From Deinococcus aquaticus (GTDB lineage: Bacteria > Deinococcota > Deinococci > Deinococcales > Deinococcaceae): 64,000 nt of DNA. The stretch is from assembly GCF_028622095.1 (NCBI RefSeq), contig NZ_CP115165.1, positions 968,001 to 1,032,000 on the forward strand, read 5' to 3'. Position numbers and translations under genes: made by a program. Positions 51,664 to 63,500 of this stretch are shown here, one piece after another. The notes beneath the pieces are model-generated. The model was given only the letters and a program-made list of their open reading frames with translations. It did not search any database and was not told the DNA's origin. Position 1 is the stretch's first letter, and each line of letters opens with the position of its first letter.

Positions 51664-52165
51664 ACGTGAACTGGTGGGGCCTGAGCTGGTAGGGATCGTG
51701 GCGGTGACCGAGAACGGCGTGATCGGCAGGGGCGGCGGGATGCCGTGGCACCTGCCGGCGGATCTGGCGCACTTCCGCTCGCTCAGTCGGGGGAAACCGA
51801 ACATCATGGGCCGGAAGGTGTGGGATTCGCTGGGCGGGCGGCCGCTGCCGGGGCGGGAGAACATCGTCCTGACCCGCAATGAGGCGTTCGTCGCGCCGGG
51901 CGCGCAGGTGGTGTATTCGCCGCAGGGCGCCCTGGCAGCGGCGGGGGACGCGCCGGAAGTGGCGATCATCGGCGGGGCGGAGGTGTACGGGCTGTTCCTG
52001 CCGCAGCTGTCGCGCGTGGAACTCACGTTGATTCACGCGCGACTGGACGGCGATACCTTCCTGCCGGAGCTGGGGAGCGGCTGGGTGGTCACGCAGGAAA
52101 CTCAGCGCGCGGCCGATGACGCGAACGCGTTCGACCTGACGTTCCGCACGCTGATCCGCACGTAA
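51647..52165 (+). CDS. folA: dihydrofolate reductase
   Basis: This 172-aa DHFR regenerates THF that ThyA has oxidised. It has VAVTENGVIGRGGGMPWHLP, then FRSLSRGKPNIMGRKVW, and IIGGAEVYGLFLP. GAGGTGG precedes the ATG, which lies inside the deaminase gene, so the last 17 bases overlap. ThyA, deaminase and FolA form a compact dTMP module. Confidence 0.95.
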   Translation: MSLRPERELVGPELVGIVAVTENGVIGRGGGMPWHLPADLAHFRSLSRGKPNIMGRKVWDSLGGRPLPGRENIVLTRNEAFVAPGAQVVYSPQGALAAAGDAPEVAIIGGAEVYGLFLPQLSRVELTLIHARLDGDTFLPELGSGWVVTQETQRAADDANAFDLTFRTLIRT

Positions 52166-52175
52166 GGGGCGGGCG

Positions 52176-53276
52176 TCAGCCGGGGCTGTAGGGGTCGGTG
52201 TCGGCCTTCCAGCCGTTCCGTCCGGCGGCCTTGGCGCGGTACAGGGCCTCATCGGCGCGGGTGATCAGGGCGGGCAGGGTGTCACCGGGGCGGGTGACGG
52301 TCAGGCCGATGCTGACGGTCAGGCGGCCCACGCCGGGCCAGTCGTGCGCGTCGAAGGCCCGGCACAGGCGGTCGGCCTGCTGGCGGGCCAGGGTGTCGTC
52401 TGCGGCCGGCAGCGCGGCCAGGAATTCCTCGCCGCCCCAGCGGCCGACCTGTCCGGCGCTGCCGAGCGCGTCGGTCATGAGTTGCCCGGCGCGGATCAGC
52501 ACCTGATCCCCGACCGGGTGGCCGTACTGGTCGTTCACGCGTTTGAAGTGGTCGAGGTCCAGCAGCAGGACCGCGCCGCCCGCGCCGGGGCCCAGCAGGT
52601 CATCCACGTTCTGGTACAGGCGGCGGCGGTTGGGCAGACCGGTCAGTTGATCGGTGTGCGCCAGTTGCTGCGCGAGGTGCAGGCGGGCACGCTGTCCCTC
52701 GAACTGCCCCCGGTACCACGAGAGGGTATGCACGAACAGCAGGGTGATGCCGGCCGTGAGTTGCGTGCGGATCAGTTCCGCCGGGACGCCCTGGTCGCTC
52801 AGCAGCAGGCCGGCCAGAGGCAACGCGCAGCTGACGGTGTACGCGGCGGCGCTGTACAGGCCGGCCACGCGGTTACGGTAGATCAGGTACGCGACCATGC
52901 AGACGATCACGAGCATCCAGTACAGGGCGTCGTCCTGGGCGACCCGGACCGGGTCGGCCCGCAGGGCCTGTTCCAGCGACTGGCCCAGGTGGGCGGCGTT
53001 CATGCACACGAACACGGCGCGCTCGATGATCCGCACGGACCGCCGGGCGAGCAACCAGCCCGTGCTGAACAGCACCATGACGCCCAGGGCAGGAATGAAC
53101 ACGGTGGTGTACAGGTCCGAGCGGCCCTGAAGCTGCCCGACCGCGTACACGAGGGTCAGGACGATCAGGCCGGTGGCGAGGGCCAGCAGGTAGGCGCGGC
53201 GGCGCAGTTCGTCGGGCGGCAGCAGGGTCGCCTCCGGGGTGGCCGGGGTGGGCCTCTGCTCGGGGGGGCCGCTCAT
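52176..53276 (-). CDS. membrane diguanylate cyclase (GGDEF)
   Basis: The 366-aa protein has six or more transmembrane segments (about 25-185) followed by a GGDEF domain whose active loop reads WGGEEF. GGEEF is catalytically competent, so it should make cyclic di-GMP. No RxxD inhibitory site is seen five residues upstream of the loop, so feedback control may be absent. TAAGCT is nine bases before the ATG. Confidence 0.92.
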   Translation of the reverse strand: MSGPPEQRPTPATPEATLLPPDELRRRAYLLALATGLIVLTLVYAVGQLQGRSDLYTTVFIPALGVMVLFSTGWLLARRSVRIIERAVFVCMNAAHLGQSLEQALRADPVRVAQDDALYWMLVIVCMVAYLIYRNRVAGLYSAAAYTVSCALPLAGLLLSDQGVPAELIRTQLTAGITLLFVHTLSWYRGQFEGQRARLHLAQQLAHTDQLTGLPNRRRLYQNVDDLLGPGAGGAVLLLDLDHFKRVNDQYGHPVGDQVLIRAGQLMTDALGSAGQVGRWGGEEFLAALPAADDTLARQQADRLCRAFDAHDWPGVGRLTVSIGLTVTRPGDTLPALITRADEALYRAKAAGRNGWKADTDPYSPG

Positions 53277-53374
53277 GACTCACTCAGCTTACGGGTTGCG
53301 GGGCGGCGCGTCGTGCCCCCAAGCGGGGCAGTGGGCGGCGGGGTGACCATCAGGCGGGCTATACACTGCCAGCC

Positions 53375-54148
53375 ATGAGTCACATGCAACTGGTGCAGGA
53401 GCAGAAAGGCAACGGGTTGACGCTGCGCGTTCACGCGCTGACGCATGTCACGCGGTTCTCGCAGGGCAGCGACGGCCTGAACGAGACGCGCGAGATGGAC
53501 GGCCGCTTCACCATCGAGGCCGAACTGAACGGCAGTGGCGTGCTGATCGAACCCGGCGCGTTCCAGTACTCGGTGGGGCAGGTGCAGGCGGCCGTGGAGC
53601 AGCAGCAGCAGGGCGGGTTCCTGCGCCGCGCCATGGCGACCGCCGGTACGGGCGAGAGTGCCTTCGCCACGCGCTTCACCGGGCAGGGCAGGGTCTGGAC
53701 GGAACCCGCGCGGCGGCACTTCATCATCGCGGAGTCCACCGGGGACGCCGGGGACGACATGATCCTGGACGACCGGGCCTTTTACCTCGCGCAGGACACC
53801 ATGCAGCTTGGTGTGCACACGCACAACACGGTGTCGGGGGCACTGTCTGGGAACGGCCTGCGGCAGCCCAAACTGACCGGGCGGGGCATCTTCGTGGTCG
53901 AGTCCCCGGTGCCCGTCTCGGAGGTCGAGGTGATCGAACTGAACGGGCGGGACTCCGTGATCGTGGACGGCGACATGATCCTGATGTACAGCGCGTCCCT
54001 GCGGGTGGAACTGCGGCCCCTGGTGCGCGGCATCCGCAACGCCATGCGCAGCGGCGAGGGACTGGTGTTCGTGATCAGCGGGACCGGCACGGTGTTCCTG
54101 ACGCCCACGCACCGCAACGTGTCGATCGCCAGTACGGGGCTGACCTGA
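53375..54148 (+). CDS. AIM24-family protein
   Basis: The 257-aa protein has the AIM24 beta-helix-like fold with repeated glycine turns ([49 protein letters not shown]). Family members are found from bacteria to mitochondria, and their bacterial role is not clear. TACACT is seven bases before the ATG (leaderless). Confidence 0.82.
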   Translation: MSHMQLVQEQKGNGLTLRVHALTHVTRFSQGSDGLNETREMDGRFTIEAELNGSGVLIEPGAFQYSVGQVQAAVEQQQQGGFLRRAMATAGTGESAFATRFTGQGRVWTEPARRHFIIAESTGDAGDDMILDDRAFYLAQDTMQLGVHTHNTVSGALSGNGLRQPKLTGRGIFVVESPVPVSEVEVIELNGRDSVIVDGDMILMYSASLRVELRPLVRGIRNAMRSGEGLVFVISGTGTVFLTPTHRNVSIASTGLT

Positions 54149-54218
54149 TCCTTCCCGGCGGGCCCTCACCGTGCCTGTCCCGCAGTCCGCGCCGGCCGGG
54201 ACTGGCACAATGCCGGGC

Positions 54219-55220
54219 ATGAGTCTGGTTGATGTTGCCATTGTCGGGGCGGGTCCGGTGGGTCTGGCCGCCGCCATCGCCTGCAAACGCGCGGGCCTGA
54301 GTTACGCGGTGCTGGAGAAGGGCTGCGTCGTGAACGCCATCTTCGAGTACCCCACGTACATGTCGTTCTTCACGACCGCGCCGGAACTGGAGATCGGGAA
54401 TCACCCGATGGTGACCGGGCACGACAAACCCGACCGCCGCGACGCGCTGATGTACTACCGGCTGGTCACGCAGCGTGAAGCACTGAACGTCGAGCAGTAC
54501 ACCGAGGTGACGCGCGTGCACGCCGCCCCGGCGGGCTTCACGCTGGCCGTCGAGAAGCGCGACGGAACGCCCGGCGTGATCGAGGCGCGGCGCGTGGTCG
54601 TGGCGACCGGCTACTACGACAACCCGCTGCACCTGGGCATTCCCGGCGAGGACGGCGAGAACGTCAGCCACTACTACACCGAGGCGCACCCGTTCATGGG
54701 CCTGAACGTCACGGTGATCGGGGCGGGCAACAGTGCCGCCGACGCCGCGCTGGACCTGTGGCGCGGCGGGGCGAACGTGACCATGGTCGTCCGCGCGCCC
54801 GAACTGAAGAAAACCATCAAGTACTGGGTGCGCCCGGACCTGGAAAACCGCATCCGGGAGGGCAGCATCACCGCGCACTTCAACTCGCAGGTCGTGCAGA
54901 TCGCGGAGGATCACGTGAAGGTGCGCGGCGAGGACGGCGGCCTGCGGGACCTGCCCACGCACTTCACGTTCGCCCTGACCGGCTACCGCCCGGACCTGTC
55001 GTTCCTGGCAGACCTGAACCTCGCGGAGCAGTCCGACGGGTGCCTGGTGCTCAGCGAGGCGTACGAGAGCAGCACCCCAGGCCTGTTCGTGGTGGGCAGC
55101 GCGGGCTTCGCCGGGAAGACCAATCAGGTGTTCATCGAGAACGGCCGTCACCACGCGCTGGCGGCCGTGGCCGAGATCGAGCGGCAGCTCTCGCAGCAGC
55201 GGGACCTGCAACCCACCTGA
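54219..55220 (+). CDS. ypdA: YpdA-family bacillithiol disulphide reductase
   Basis: The 333-aa flavoprotein has FAD motif GAGPVG (10-15) and NADPH motif [13 protein letters not shown], with [18 protein letters not shown], a block diagnostic of YpdA (Bdr). It reduces oxidised bacillithiol using NADPH. Bacillithiol is known in Deinococcus. CACAAT seven bases before the ATG is a TANNNT-like box. The partner synthesis genes (bshA/B/C) are not in this window. Confidence 0.9.
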   Translation: MSLVDVAIVGAGPVGLAAAIACKRAGLSYAVLEKGCVVNAIFEYPTYMSFFTTAPELEIGNHPMVTGHDKPDRRDALMYYRLVTQREALNVEQYTEVTRVHAAPAGFTLAVEKRDGTPGVIEARRVVVATGYYDNPLHLGIPGEDGENVSHYYTEAHPFMGLNVTVIGAGNSAADAALDLWRGGANVTMVVRAPELKKTIKYWVRPDLENRIREGSITAHFNSQVVQIAEDHVKVRGEDGGLRDLPTHFTFALTGYRPDLSFLADLNLAEQSDGCLVLSEAYESSTPGLFVVGSAGFAGKTNQVFIENGRHHALAAVAEIERQLSQQRDLQPT

Positions 55221-55287
55221 GGCCTCCCCTGCGGCGGCCCGTGGACCGCTCATGGTGGGCGGCCCGGCCCGTGAAATACTGCCGGGC

Positions 55288-56718
55288 ATGACCCCGTCGT
55301 CCCGTCGGACCTGGTTTCTGAGCGCCCTGCTCCTGAGTTCGTCCGGAGGCTGGGCGCAGACGGCCACTGACCCGGCCCCGCCAGTTCCCCCCGCGCAGAC
55401 CCTGCCGGGCATTCCGGCGCTGCCTCCTTCCACCCAACCTCCAGCCCAGCCCCCAGTCCAACCCCCTGTGCAGCCGCCCGCACCGGCGCCCGTGACTCCA
55501 GCGCCGGTGGTCCCGGCACCCGCCGACCCGGTCCCCGCTCCCCCTGCCCAGCCCGCACCTGTCGAGCCTGTTCCGGCCGCGCAACCCGCGCCGCCCGTTC
55601 CCGCCCCCAGCGTGACGGCACCGGCCCCGCAGGTCAGCACGGCCCCGCTGCTGATCAACGTGGAGGCGCGGTGGCCGGCGCTGGTGAACGGCAAGAAGAC
55701 CACCGTGCCGTTCACGCGGACCCTGACCATTCCCGGTAAACGGGCCGAGCTGCTGCGGCGTCAGGGGGTCATCACCCAGAGCCTGGAGGCCGACCTGCTG
55801 AACTTCACGCGGGACCTGCCGCTCAAGCCGCAGGACGCCCGCTTCGAGGAACTGTGGGACGGCTGGGCGGTCGTGCAGCGCAACGGTCTTCAAGTGAACC
55901 TGGAGAAAACCCGCGCGAACCTGCTGGCGACCCTGAAAGACCCGCGCGGCGTGAAGGTGAACGTGGTCCTGGGCAGCCAGACGGCGCCCAAACGCACGCT
56001 GGATTACTTCCTGTCGCGCGGAATCACGGCGCACCTGGGGACCGGCGAGACGAACTACTACGGCAGCAGCGCCGCCCGGGTGAAGAACATTCACGTGGGG
56101 GCCAGCCACTTCCAGGACCGGCTGGTCGAGGGCAGCGTCGTGTCGTTCAACGAGATGGTCGGCCCGATCAGCCTGAATGCGGGCTTCGTGACCGGGCTGG
56201 TCATCGCGGGCGAACGCACCGCGAACGGCGTGGGCGGCGGCATCTGTCAGGTGAGCACCACGGTGTTCCGCGCGCTGTACGGGGCGGGCCTGCCTATCCG
56301 GCAGCGGCAGAACCACTCGTATCAGGTGCACTACTACGACCCGCAGGGCCTGGACGCCACCATCTACCAGCCCAGCCTGGACCTGAAGTTCGCCAACGAT
56401 ACTGGCGGCGCGCTGTGGTTCCAGACGGACTGGGACGACCAGGAATCCCGCCTGAGCGTCAGCGTGTTCGGGAAGGCGCGGGACTTCACGGTGCAGATCG
56501 GCACGCCGAAAACCCTGAGCAGCACGCCCGCACCGGCCGACCGCCTGATCCCGGACGCCAGCGTTCCGGCCGGGCAGCGCAGGCAGGTGGACTGGGCCGC
56601 GCCGGGCGCCGTGATCGAGGTGCAGCGCTCCTTCCTGCGCGGCGGCAAGGTGTTCAGGCAGGACATCCTGAAAAGCACATACCGGCCCTGGCCGAACATC
56701 TACCTCGTCGGTCGCTGA
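55288..56718 (+). CDS. VanW-family secreted protein with proline-rich linker
   Basis: The 476-aa protein has a signal peptide (1-23, ending GWA), a long proline/alanine/glutamine linker (about 26-125) and a VanW domain with [20 protein letters not shown] and [17 protein letters not shown]. VanW proteins bind or modify the envelope, and the function is unproven. AATACT is seven bases before the ATG. A perfect terminator separates it from parB. Confidence 0.87.
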   Translation: MTPSSRRTWFLSALLLSSSGGWAQTATDPAPPVPPAQTLPGIPALPPSTQPPAQPPVQPPVQPPAPAPVTPAPVVPAPADPVPAPPAQPAPVEPVPAAQPAPPVPAPSVTAPAPQVSTAPLLINVEARWPALVNGKKTTVPFTRTLTIPGKRAELLRRQGVITQSLEADLLNFTRDLPLKPQDARFEELWDGWAVVQRNGLQVNLEKTRANLLATLKDPRGVKVNVVLGSQTAPKRTLDYFLSRGITAHLGTGETNYYGSSAARVKNIHVGASHFQDRLVEGSVVSFNEMVGPISLNAGFVTGLVIAGERTANGVGGGICQVSTTVFRALYGAGLPIRQRQNHSYQVHYYDPQGLDATIYQPSLDLKFANDTGGALWFQTDWDDQESRLSVSVFGKARDFTVQIGTPKTLSSTPAPADRLIPDASVPAGQRRQVDWAAPGAVIEVQRSFLRGGKVFRQDILKSTYRPWPNIYLVGR

Positions 56719-56730
56719 CCGCCAGCAGCA

Positions 56731-56765
56731 GGAAGGGGCCGCGCACGGATGGCGCGGCCCCTTCC
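56731..56765. terminator. bidirectional terminator between vanW-like gene and parB
   Basis: GGAAGGGGCCGCGC (56731-56744) and GCGCGGCCCCTTCC (56752-56765) pair perfectly, between convergent genes. Confidence 0.85.
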
Positions 56766-56781
56766 CTGTTCATCACCCTGC

Positions 56782-57613
<832 letters not shown>

Positions 57614-57630
<17 letters not shown>

Positions 57631-58363
57631 GTTGCATCACCTCCTCGCTCAGGCGTTTGTACGCGGCGGCCCCGGCGGACAGCGGCGCGAAGGCGTTGAT
57701 GGGTTTGGCGTAACTGGGCGCTTCCGAGAGGCGCACGTTGCGCGGCACGACCGACCAGAACACCAGTTCCCCGAAGTGCTGCCGGACCATGCTCTCGACT
57801 TCCTGCGAGAGGTTCGTGCGGCCATCGAACATAGTCAGCACGACGCCCAGCACCTTCAGGCGCGGGTTCAGGCCGCCCTGCACGCGCTCGACGGTTTCCA
57901 TCATGCCGGCCAGACCTTCCAGCGCGTAGTACTCGGCCTGCAACGGGATCAGCAGGGCGTCCGAGGCAGCCAGCACGTTCACGGTCAGCGGACCCAGGCT
58001 GGGCGGCGCGTCGATCAGGACCACGTCGTAGCCGCTGACGCTGGCCAGCAGGCGGCTCAGGGCGTCCGGGTCCTCGGCGAGTTCCACGCCCGCCCCGGCC
58101 AGATCGGGCGTGGCGGGCAGCACCCGCAGTCCCGCCTGGGCGGTGTCCAGCGTGAATTCCCCGGCGCGGGCCGGTTCGCCCAGCGCCTCGTACAGCCCCT
58201 GGGTCGCGCCGCGCAGGCCCAGGCCGCTGGTGGCGTTGCCCTGCGGGTCCATGTCGAGCAGCAGCACGCGTTTGCCGCCGGCCGCGAGGTACGCGGCGAG
58301 GTTCACGGCGGTGGTGGTCTTACCGACCCCGCCCTTCTGATTGACCACGCCGAGGACCTTCAT
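57614..58363 (-). CDS. parA: chromosome-partitioning ATPase ParA (Soj)
   Basis: This 249-aa Walker-type ATPase has the deviant P-loop KGGVGKTTT and [11 protein letters not shown]. ParA with ParB moves the origin region to the cell pole or quarter position. No N-terminal DNA-binding extension is present, so it is of the chromosomal type. The ATG at 58361-58363 follows a GC-rich stretch. It lies between rsmG and parB. Confidence 0.96.
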
Positions 58364-58427
58364 GCGCCCGCCCGGGTGGGGGCGGGGTTCCCCGCGTGGG
58401 TAGAGTTGTCCTGAAGTCGCATTCGTG

Positions 58428-59162
58428 TCACCGTGCCGACCAGAATAGCGGTTGCTGGTTGGGCACACCTTCACGCCTGGGGTACTTCTCCGGGGTGGGG
58501 CCGGTCTTCTCGATCACGATCAGGGTGCGGGCGTCGCCCAGCACGGGCAGCGTGAAGGCGTCGACCACGGTCACTCGTCCTCCGACCTCGGCGGCGGCCT
58601 GCCGGCCGGCCTGTAACTCGGCCTCGCTGATCGGGCCTTTCTGCGCGACCAGTCGTCCGCCGGGCTTCAGTAGCGGCAGGCCCAGTTCGGCCAGGATGGG
58701 CAGGGCGGCCACGGCGCGGCACACCACCCGGTCGTAGCTTTCCCGGTGGGCGTCGTCGCGGCCCAGGGTCTCGGCGCGGCCCACCTGCGCCTTCACGTTG
58801 TCCAGCTTCAACGAGGCGGCAGTCGCGCGCACGAAGTCGATCTTCTTTCGCACGGAGTCCAGCGGCGTGAAGGTCGTCTGCGGCTGCATAATCGCCAGTG
58901 GTAACGCCGGGAAGCCCGCGCCAGTTCCCAGGTCGATAACCTGATCGGCCCCGTCGAGGTGCCCGCCGCGCAGGCAGCTGAGGGAATCCACGAAGTGCTT
59001 CAGGACGATGTCCGGCTCGGTCTTCAGGGCCGTCAGGTTCACGCGGGTGTTCGCCTCGACCAGCAGTTCCAGCAGCGCGGCGAAGGCCGGTAACTGCGCC
59101 TCCACGTTCAAGCCCAGTTCGGCAGCACCCTGGCGCAGCAGCGCCTCGCCTTCGGGGGTCAC
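58428..59162 (-). CDS. rsmG: 16S rRNA (guanine527-N7)-methyltransferase RsmG
   Basis: The 244-aa SAM enzyme (GidB) has [17 protein letters not shown] and [20 protein letters not shown]. It methylates G527 of 16S rRNA. It starts at a GTG overlapping the stop of the LAGLIDADG-fold gene (GTGA). mnmG, this gene and parAB are neighbours in many bacterial origin regions. Confidence 0.96.
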   Translation of the reverse strand: MTPEGEALLRQGAAELGLNVEAQLPAFAALLELLVEANTRVNLTALKTEPDIVLKHFVDSLSCLRGGHLDGADQVIDLGTGAGFPALPLAIMQPQTTFTPLDSVRKKIDFVRATAASLKLDNVKAQVGRAETLGRDDAHRESYDRVVCRAVAALPILAELGLPLLKPGGRLVAQKGPISEAELQAGRQAAAEVGGRVTVVDAFTLPVLGDARTLIVIEKTGPTPEKYPRREGVPNQQPLFWSAR

Positions 59163-59587
59163 AGCTTGTACCTGAGTTTCATTTCCTGGTACCTCTCGTA
59201 TACGTATTCATCGGTGTCCTCCAGCGGCAGGGCGTCCAGCATGGGCAGCAGCGTGTCGCGCAGCACCTGCCCGCGTGCCATCCACTGAAAATACCGTCTG
59301 CCGCCGTGGTCATACGGCCCGTACAGTTTCGAGCCGGGCACCAGTTCCAGCAGGCGCTCGAACAGACGCTGGTGGCGGGTGTGCATGCGCAGCGTGATCT
59401 GCGGCTGCTTGCCGTCGCCGCCGAACGAACCCTCGCCGATCAGGATGCCCAGCAGCAGGCCCTGGTGAAAGTCGCTGAGCAGGCCGCCGGGAACGCTGGC
59501 CGGGTCAGGGGAATGGGTGGACTGTGTGTCTGTGATGGCAACCTCCGGCCGGGCAGGCCTGTTTTCAGCAGGGCGCCCCTGTTTCAC
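59159..59587 (-). CDS. single LAGLIDADG-fold protein in the mnmG-rsmG operon
   Basis: The 142-aa protein contains [12 protein letters not shown], in which LLGILIGEG aligns with LAGLIDADG and keeps the acidic eighth residue as Glu. It is followed by [20 protein letters not shown] and [15 protein letters not shown], the beta pattern of these nucleases. One motif means a homodimer. It is not inside an intron or intein. Stop and GTG overlap with rsmG. The start is uncertain: GTG at 59587 or TTG at 59593 (the first base of the parS-like site), and no ribosome-binding site is seen. Confidence 0.75.
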   Translation of the reverse strand: MKQGRPAENRPARPEVAITDTQSTHSPDPASVPGGLLSDFHQGLLLGILIGEGSFGGDGKQPQITLRMHTRHQRLFERLLELVPGSKLYGPYDHGGRRYFQWMARGQVLRDTLLPMLDALPLEDTDEYVYERYQEMKLRYKL

Positions 59588-59592
59588 CGTCA

Positions 59593-59608
59593 AGTTTCCC
59601 GTGAAACA
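59593..59608. promoter_or_regulatory. parS-like site 1
   Basis: AGTTTCCCGTGAAACA differs from the classic parS TGTTTCACGTGAAACA at two positions. A further half site TGTTTCAC lies about 14 bases to its left. It lies at the 5' end of the LAGLIDADG-fold gene, about 2 kb from parB. Confidence 0.7.
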
Positions 59609-59680
59609 TCCAGGGCGTCAAGCAGGAGCAAGGGGAACGGGGCGCACCCTTCACTGCGCCCCGTTCTCCTTGTTTCACCG

Positions 59681-61486
<1,806 letters not shown>

Positions 61487-61617
61487 CTCAACTGGTCAGT
61501 GTACCGGGCGCTGTGCAGGCGCAGGGTGACCCGCATTCCCGAACGCCACGCAGCCCGGCGGGGGCCCCGGCAGCCGGTCGGCACAATGGGTTCCGTGAAG
61601 CGGGCTTAAGATAGGGC

Positions 61618-63219
61618 ATGGATTTTGCTGCGCTGCGCGCTGACCTGATCGGTACCGACGTCCTGATCGACACGCCCTTCGGGGAGCGGCGCGTGACGTA
61701 CGCCGATTACGTCGCGTCGGGCCGGGCGCTGCACTCGGTCGAGCGGCGCTTGGAGACGCTGGCCCTGCCGCTGTACGCGAACACCCACACTGAGGACAGC
61801 GCCACGGGCGCGCACCTGACGCACCTGACTCATCAGGCGGCCGGGTACATCAAGGAGCAGCTGGGCGCGGACAGCACCTGCAAACTGGTGTTCTGCGGGT
61901 CCGGCAGCACGGCCGCCGTGCGCCGCATGCAGGACATCCTGGGACTGGTCGTGGGTGGGCCGCACCGCCAGACTGTGCTGGACGCCCTGCCGGACTCGCA
62001 GCGGCCCGTGGTGTTCGTCGGGCCGTACGAGCATCACAGCAACGAGATCAGCTGGCGCGAGACGCTGGCCGAGGTCGTCGAGATTCCGCTGTGCGAACGC
62101 GGCAACCTGGATCTGGACGCGCTGGTCGTCGCCCTGAAGGACCCCCGGTACGCCGGGCGGCCGAAGATCGGGTCGTTCAGCGCGGCCAGTAACGTGACCG
62201 GCCTGCTGACCGATACCCGCTCGGTGGCGCGCCTGCTGCACGCGCACGGGGCGTTCGCGTTCTTCGATTTCGCGGCCAGTGGGCCGTACGTGAAGATCGA
62301 CATGAAACCCGGCCGCAAGGACGGGTACGACGCGGTGTTCCTCAGTCCGCACAAGTTCGCGGGCGGGCCGGGCACGCCGGGCCTGCTGTGCTTCCGCCAG
62401 GAGCTGTACCACCTGAGTGTGCCCAGCACGCCGGGCGGCGGCACGGTGCGCTTCGTGAACCGCACGGCGCAGCTGTACGTGGAGGACATCGAGGCCCGCG
62501 AGGACGCCGGAACGCCCGCCATTCTGGGCAAGTTACGCGCCGCCCTGGCCTTCCGGGTCAAGGAGGAACTGGGGACCGAGGCCCTGACCACCCGTGAGCA
62601 CGAACTGTACGGCCGCGCCCTGAGCCGCCTGCGCGGGAACCCCCGTCTGAAACTGCTGGGCAACCTGGACGCGCCGCGGCTGGCGTTCCTGTCGTTCCTG
62701 ACCTTCACTTCTACGGGCACGCAGCTGCACCCACGGCTGGTGGTGCGGCTGCTGAACGACCTGTTCGGCATTCAGGCGCGCGGCGGTTGCGCCTGCGCCG
62801 GGCCGTACGGGCACGCGCTGCTGGAGATCGACGACCGGCGCAGCGAGCAGTTCATGCAGTGCGCCGTGAATCACCTGGACGGCGTGAAGCCCGGCTGGAC
62901 CCGCTTGAACCTCGCGCCGTGGGCGACGGACGAGGAGGTGGAGTTCCTGCTGGACGCCATGGAATTCGTGGCCGAGTACGGCGAGCGCTTCGTGGCGCTG
63001 TACGACTTCGACTGGGCCAGCGGGGCCTGGACGCACCCGGCGGACCGCGCGCCGATGAGTCTGTTCGGGGACGGCCGCCCGAAACGGCAGGCGGGCCCGG
63101 TTCCGTTTGCGGCGTACCTGCAACAGGCGCGAGAACGGGCGGCCGGGCTGGCCACGGCAGGAGAGGGGAGACCCGTCCCGGCGGGCGTGCCCGAGGGACT
63201 GGTGTTCTTCGCACACTGA
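61618..63219 (+). CDS. class V aminotransferase (cysteine desulphurase-like)
   Basis: The 533-aa PLP enzyme has SPHKFAGGPGTPG with the pyridoxal lysine K246, VFVGPYEHHSNEISWRE and a conserved ARGGCACAGPYGHA near residues 383-396, in the style of SufS/CsdA-like enzymes. It has about 100 extra C-terminal residues beyond typical desulphurases. It may act on cysteine or on another amino acid. TAAGAT is five bases before the ATG (leaderless). No Fe-S scaffold genes are nearby. Confidence 0.85.
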   Translation: MDFAALRADLIGTDVLIDTPFGERRVTYADYVASGRALHSVERRLETLALPLYANTHTEDSATGAHLTHLTHQAAGYIKEQLGADSTCKLVFCGSGSTAAVRRMQDILGLVVGGPHRQTVLDALPDSQRPVVFVGPYEHHSNEISWRETLAEVVEIPLCERGNLDLDALVVALKDPRYAGRPKIGSFSAASNVTGLLTDTRSVARLLHAHGAFAFFDFAASGPYVKIDMKPGRKDGYDAVFLSPHKFAGGPGTPGLLCFRQELYHLSVPSTPGGGTVRFVNRTAQLYVEDIEAREDAGTPAILGKLRAALAFRVKEELGTEALTTREHELYGRALSRLRGNPRLKLLGNLDAPRLAFLSFLTFTSTGTQLHPRLVVRLLNDLFGIQARGGCACAGPYGHALLEIDDRRSEQFMQCAVNHLDGVKPGWTRLNLAPWATDEEVEFLLDAMEFVAEYGERFVALYDFDWASGAWTHPADRAPMSLFGDGRPKRQAGPVPFAAYLQQARERAAGLATAGEGRPVPAGVPEGLVFFAH

Positions 63220-63243
63220 TGTCCTGAACGCCGTACAGGGAAG

Positions 63244-63282
63244 CAGGTCAGCCGGGAGGGAACGGCTGGCCTGTTCGCATTT
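63244..63282 (+). terminator. terminator after the class V aminotransferase gene
   Basis: CAGGTCAGCCG (63244-63254) pairs with CGGCTGGCCTG (63263-63273) with one G-T pair, and TTCGCATTTC follows. Confidence 0.65.
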
Positions 63283-63405
63283 CCGTCCAGCCTGACCGGA
63301 CAAAAGGCAGTCTTCCGGCGTTCCGGGGGACGGCTGGAGGGTGCCGGGCAGGGTCACGGGGCCGCCAGGGGCCGGGTAGGTTTCCCGTGGGTGGGTCAAA
63401 CCGTC

Positions 63406-63427
63406 TAAAATGCCTAACGAGCGTTAG
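63406..63427 (+). promoter_or_regulatory. E1-alpha promoter with a PaaR-type operator
   Basis: A TAAAAT -10 box (63406-63411) has no clear -35. Over the predicted start lies the perfect palindrome CTAACGAGCGTTAG (63414-63427), which fits CNAACGNNCGTTNG, the sequence I recall for the TetR-family repressor PaaR of Thermus. A TetR-type repressor sensing an acyl-CoA is plausible. Confidence 0.7.
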
Positions 63428-63500
63428 CTAGACAGATCAATCAGGGGAGGAGCCGGCCACCGCGCCGCGCCTTCGGCCCCCTGTCAGGAGGCCCCAGCCC

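Noticed and set aside
55430..55640. A repetitive proline-rich stretch as a possible CRISPR or tandem-repeat array
   Set aside because: It is the coding sequence of the VanW protein linker. The units are irregular and have no spacers.
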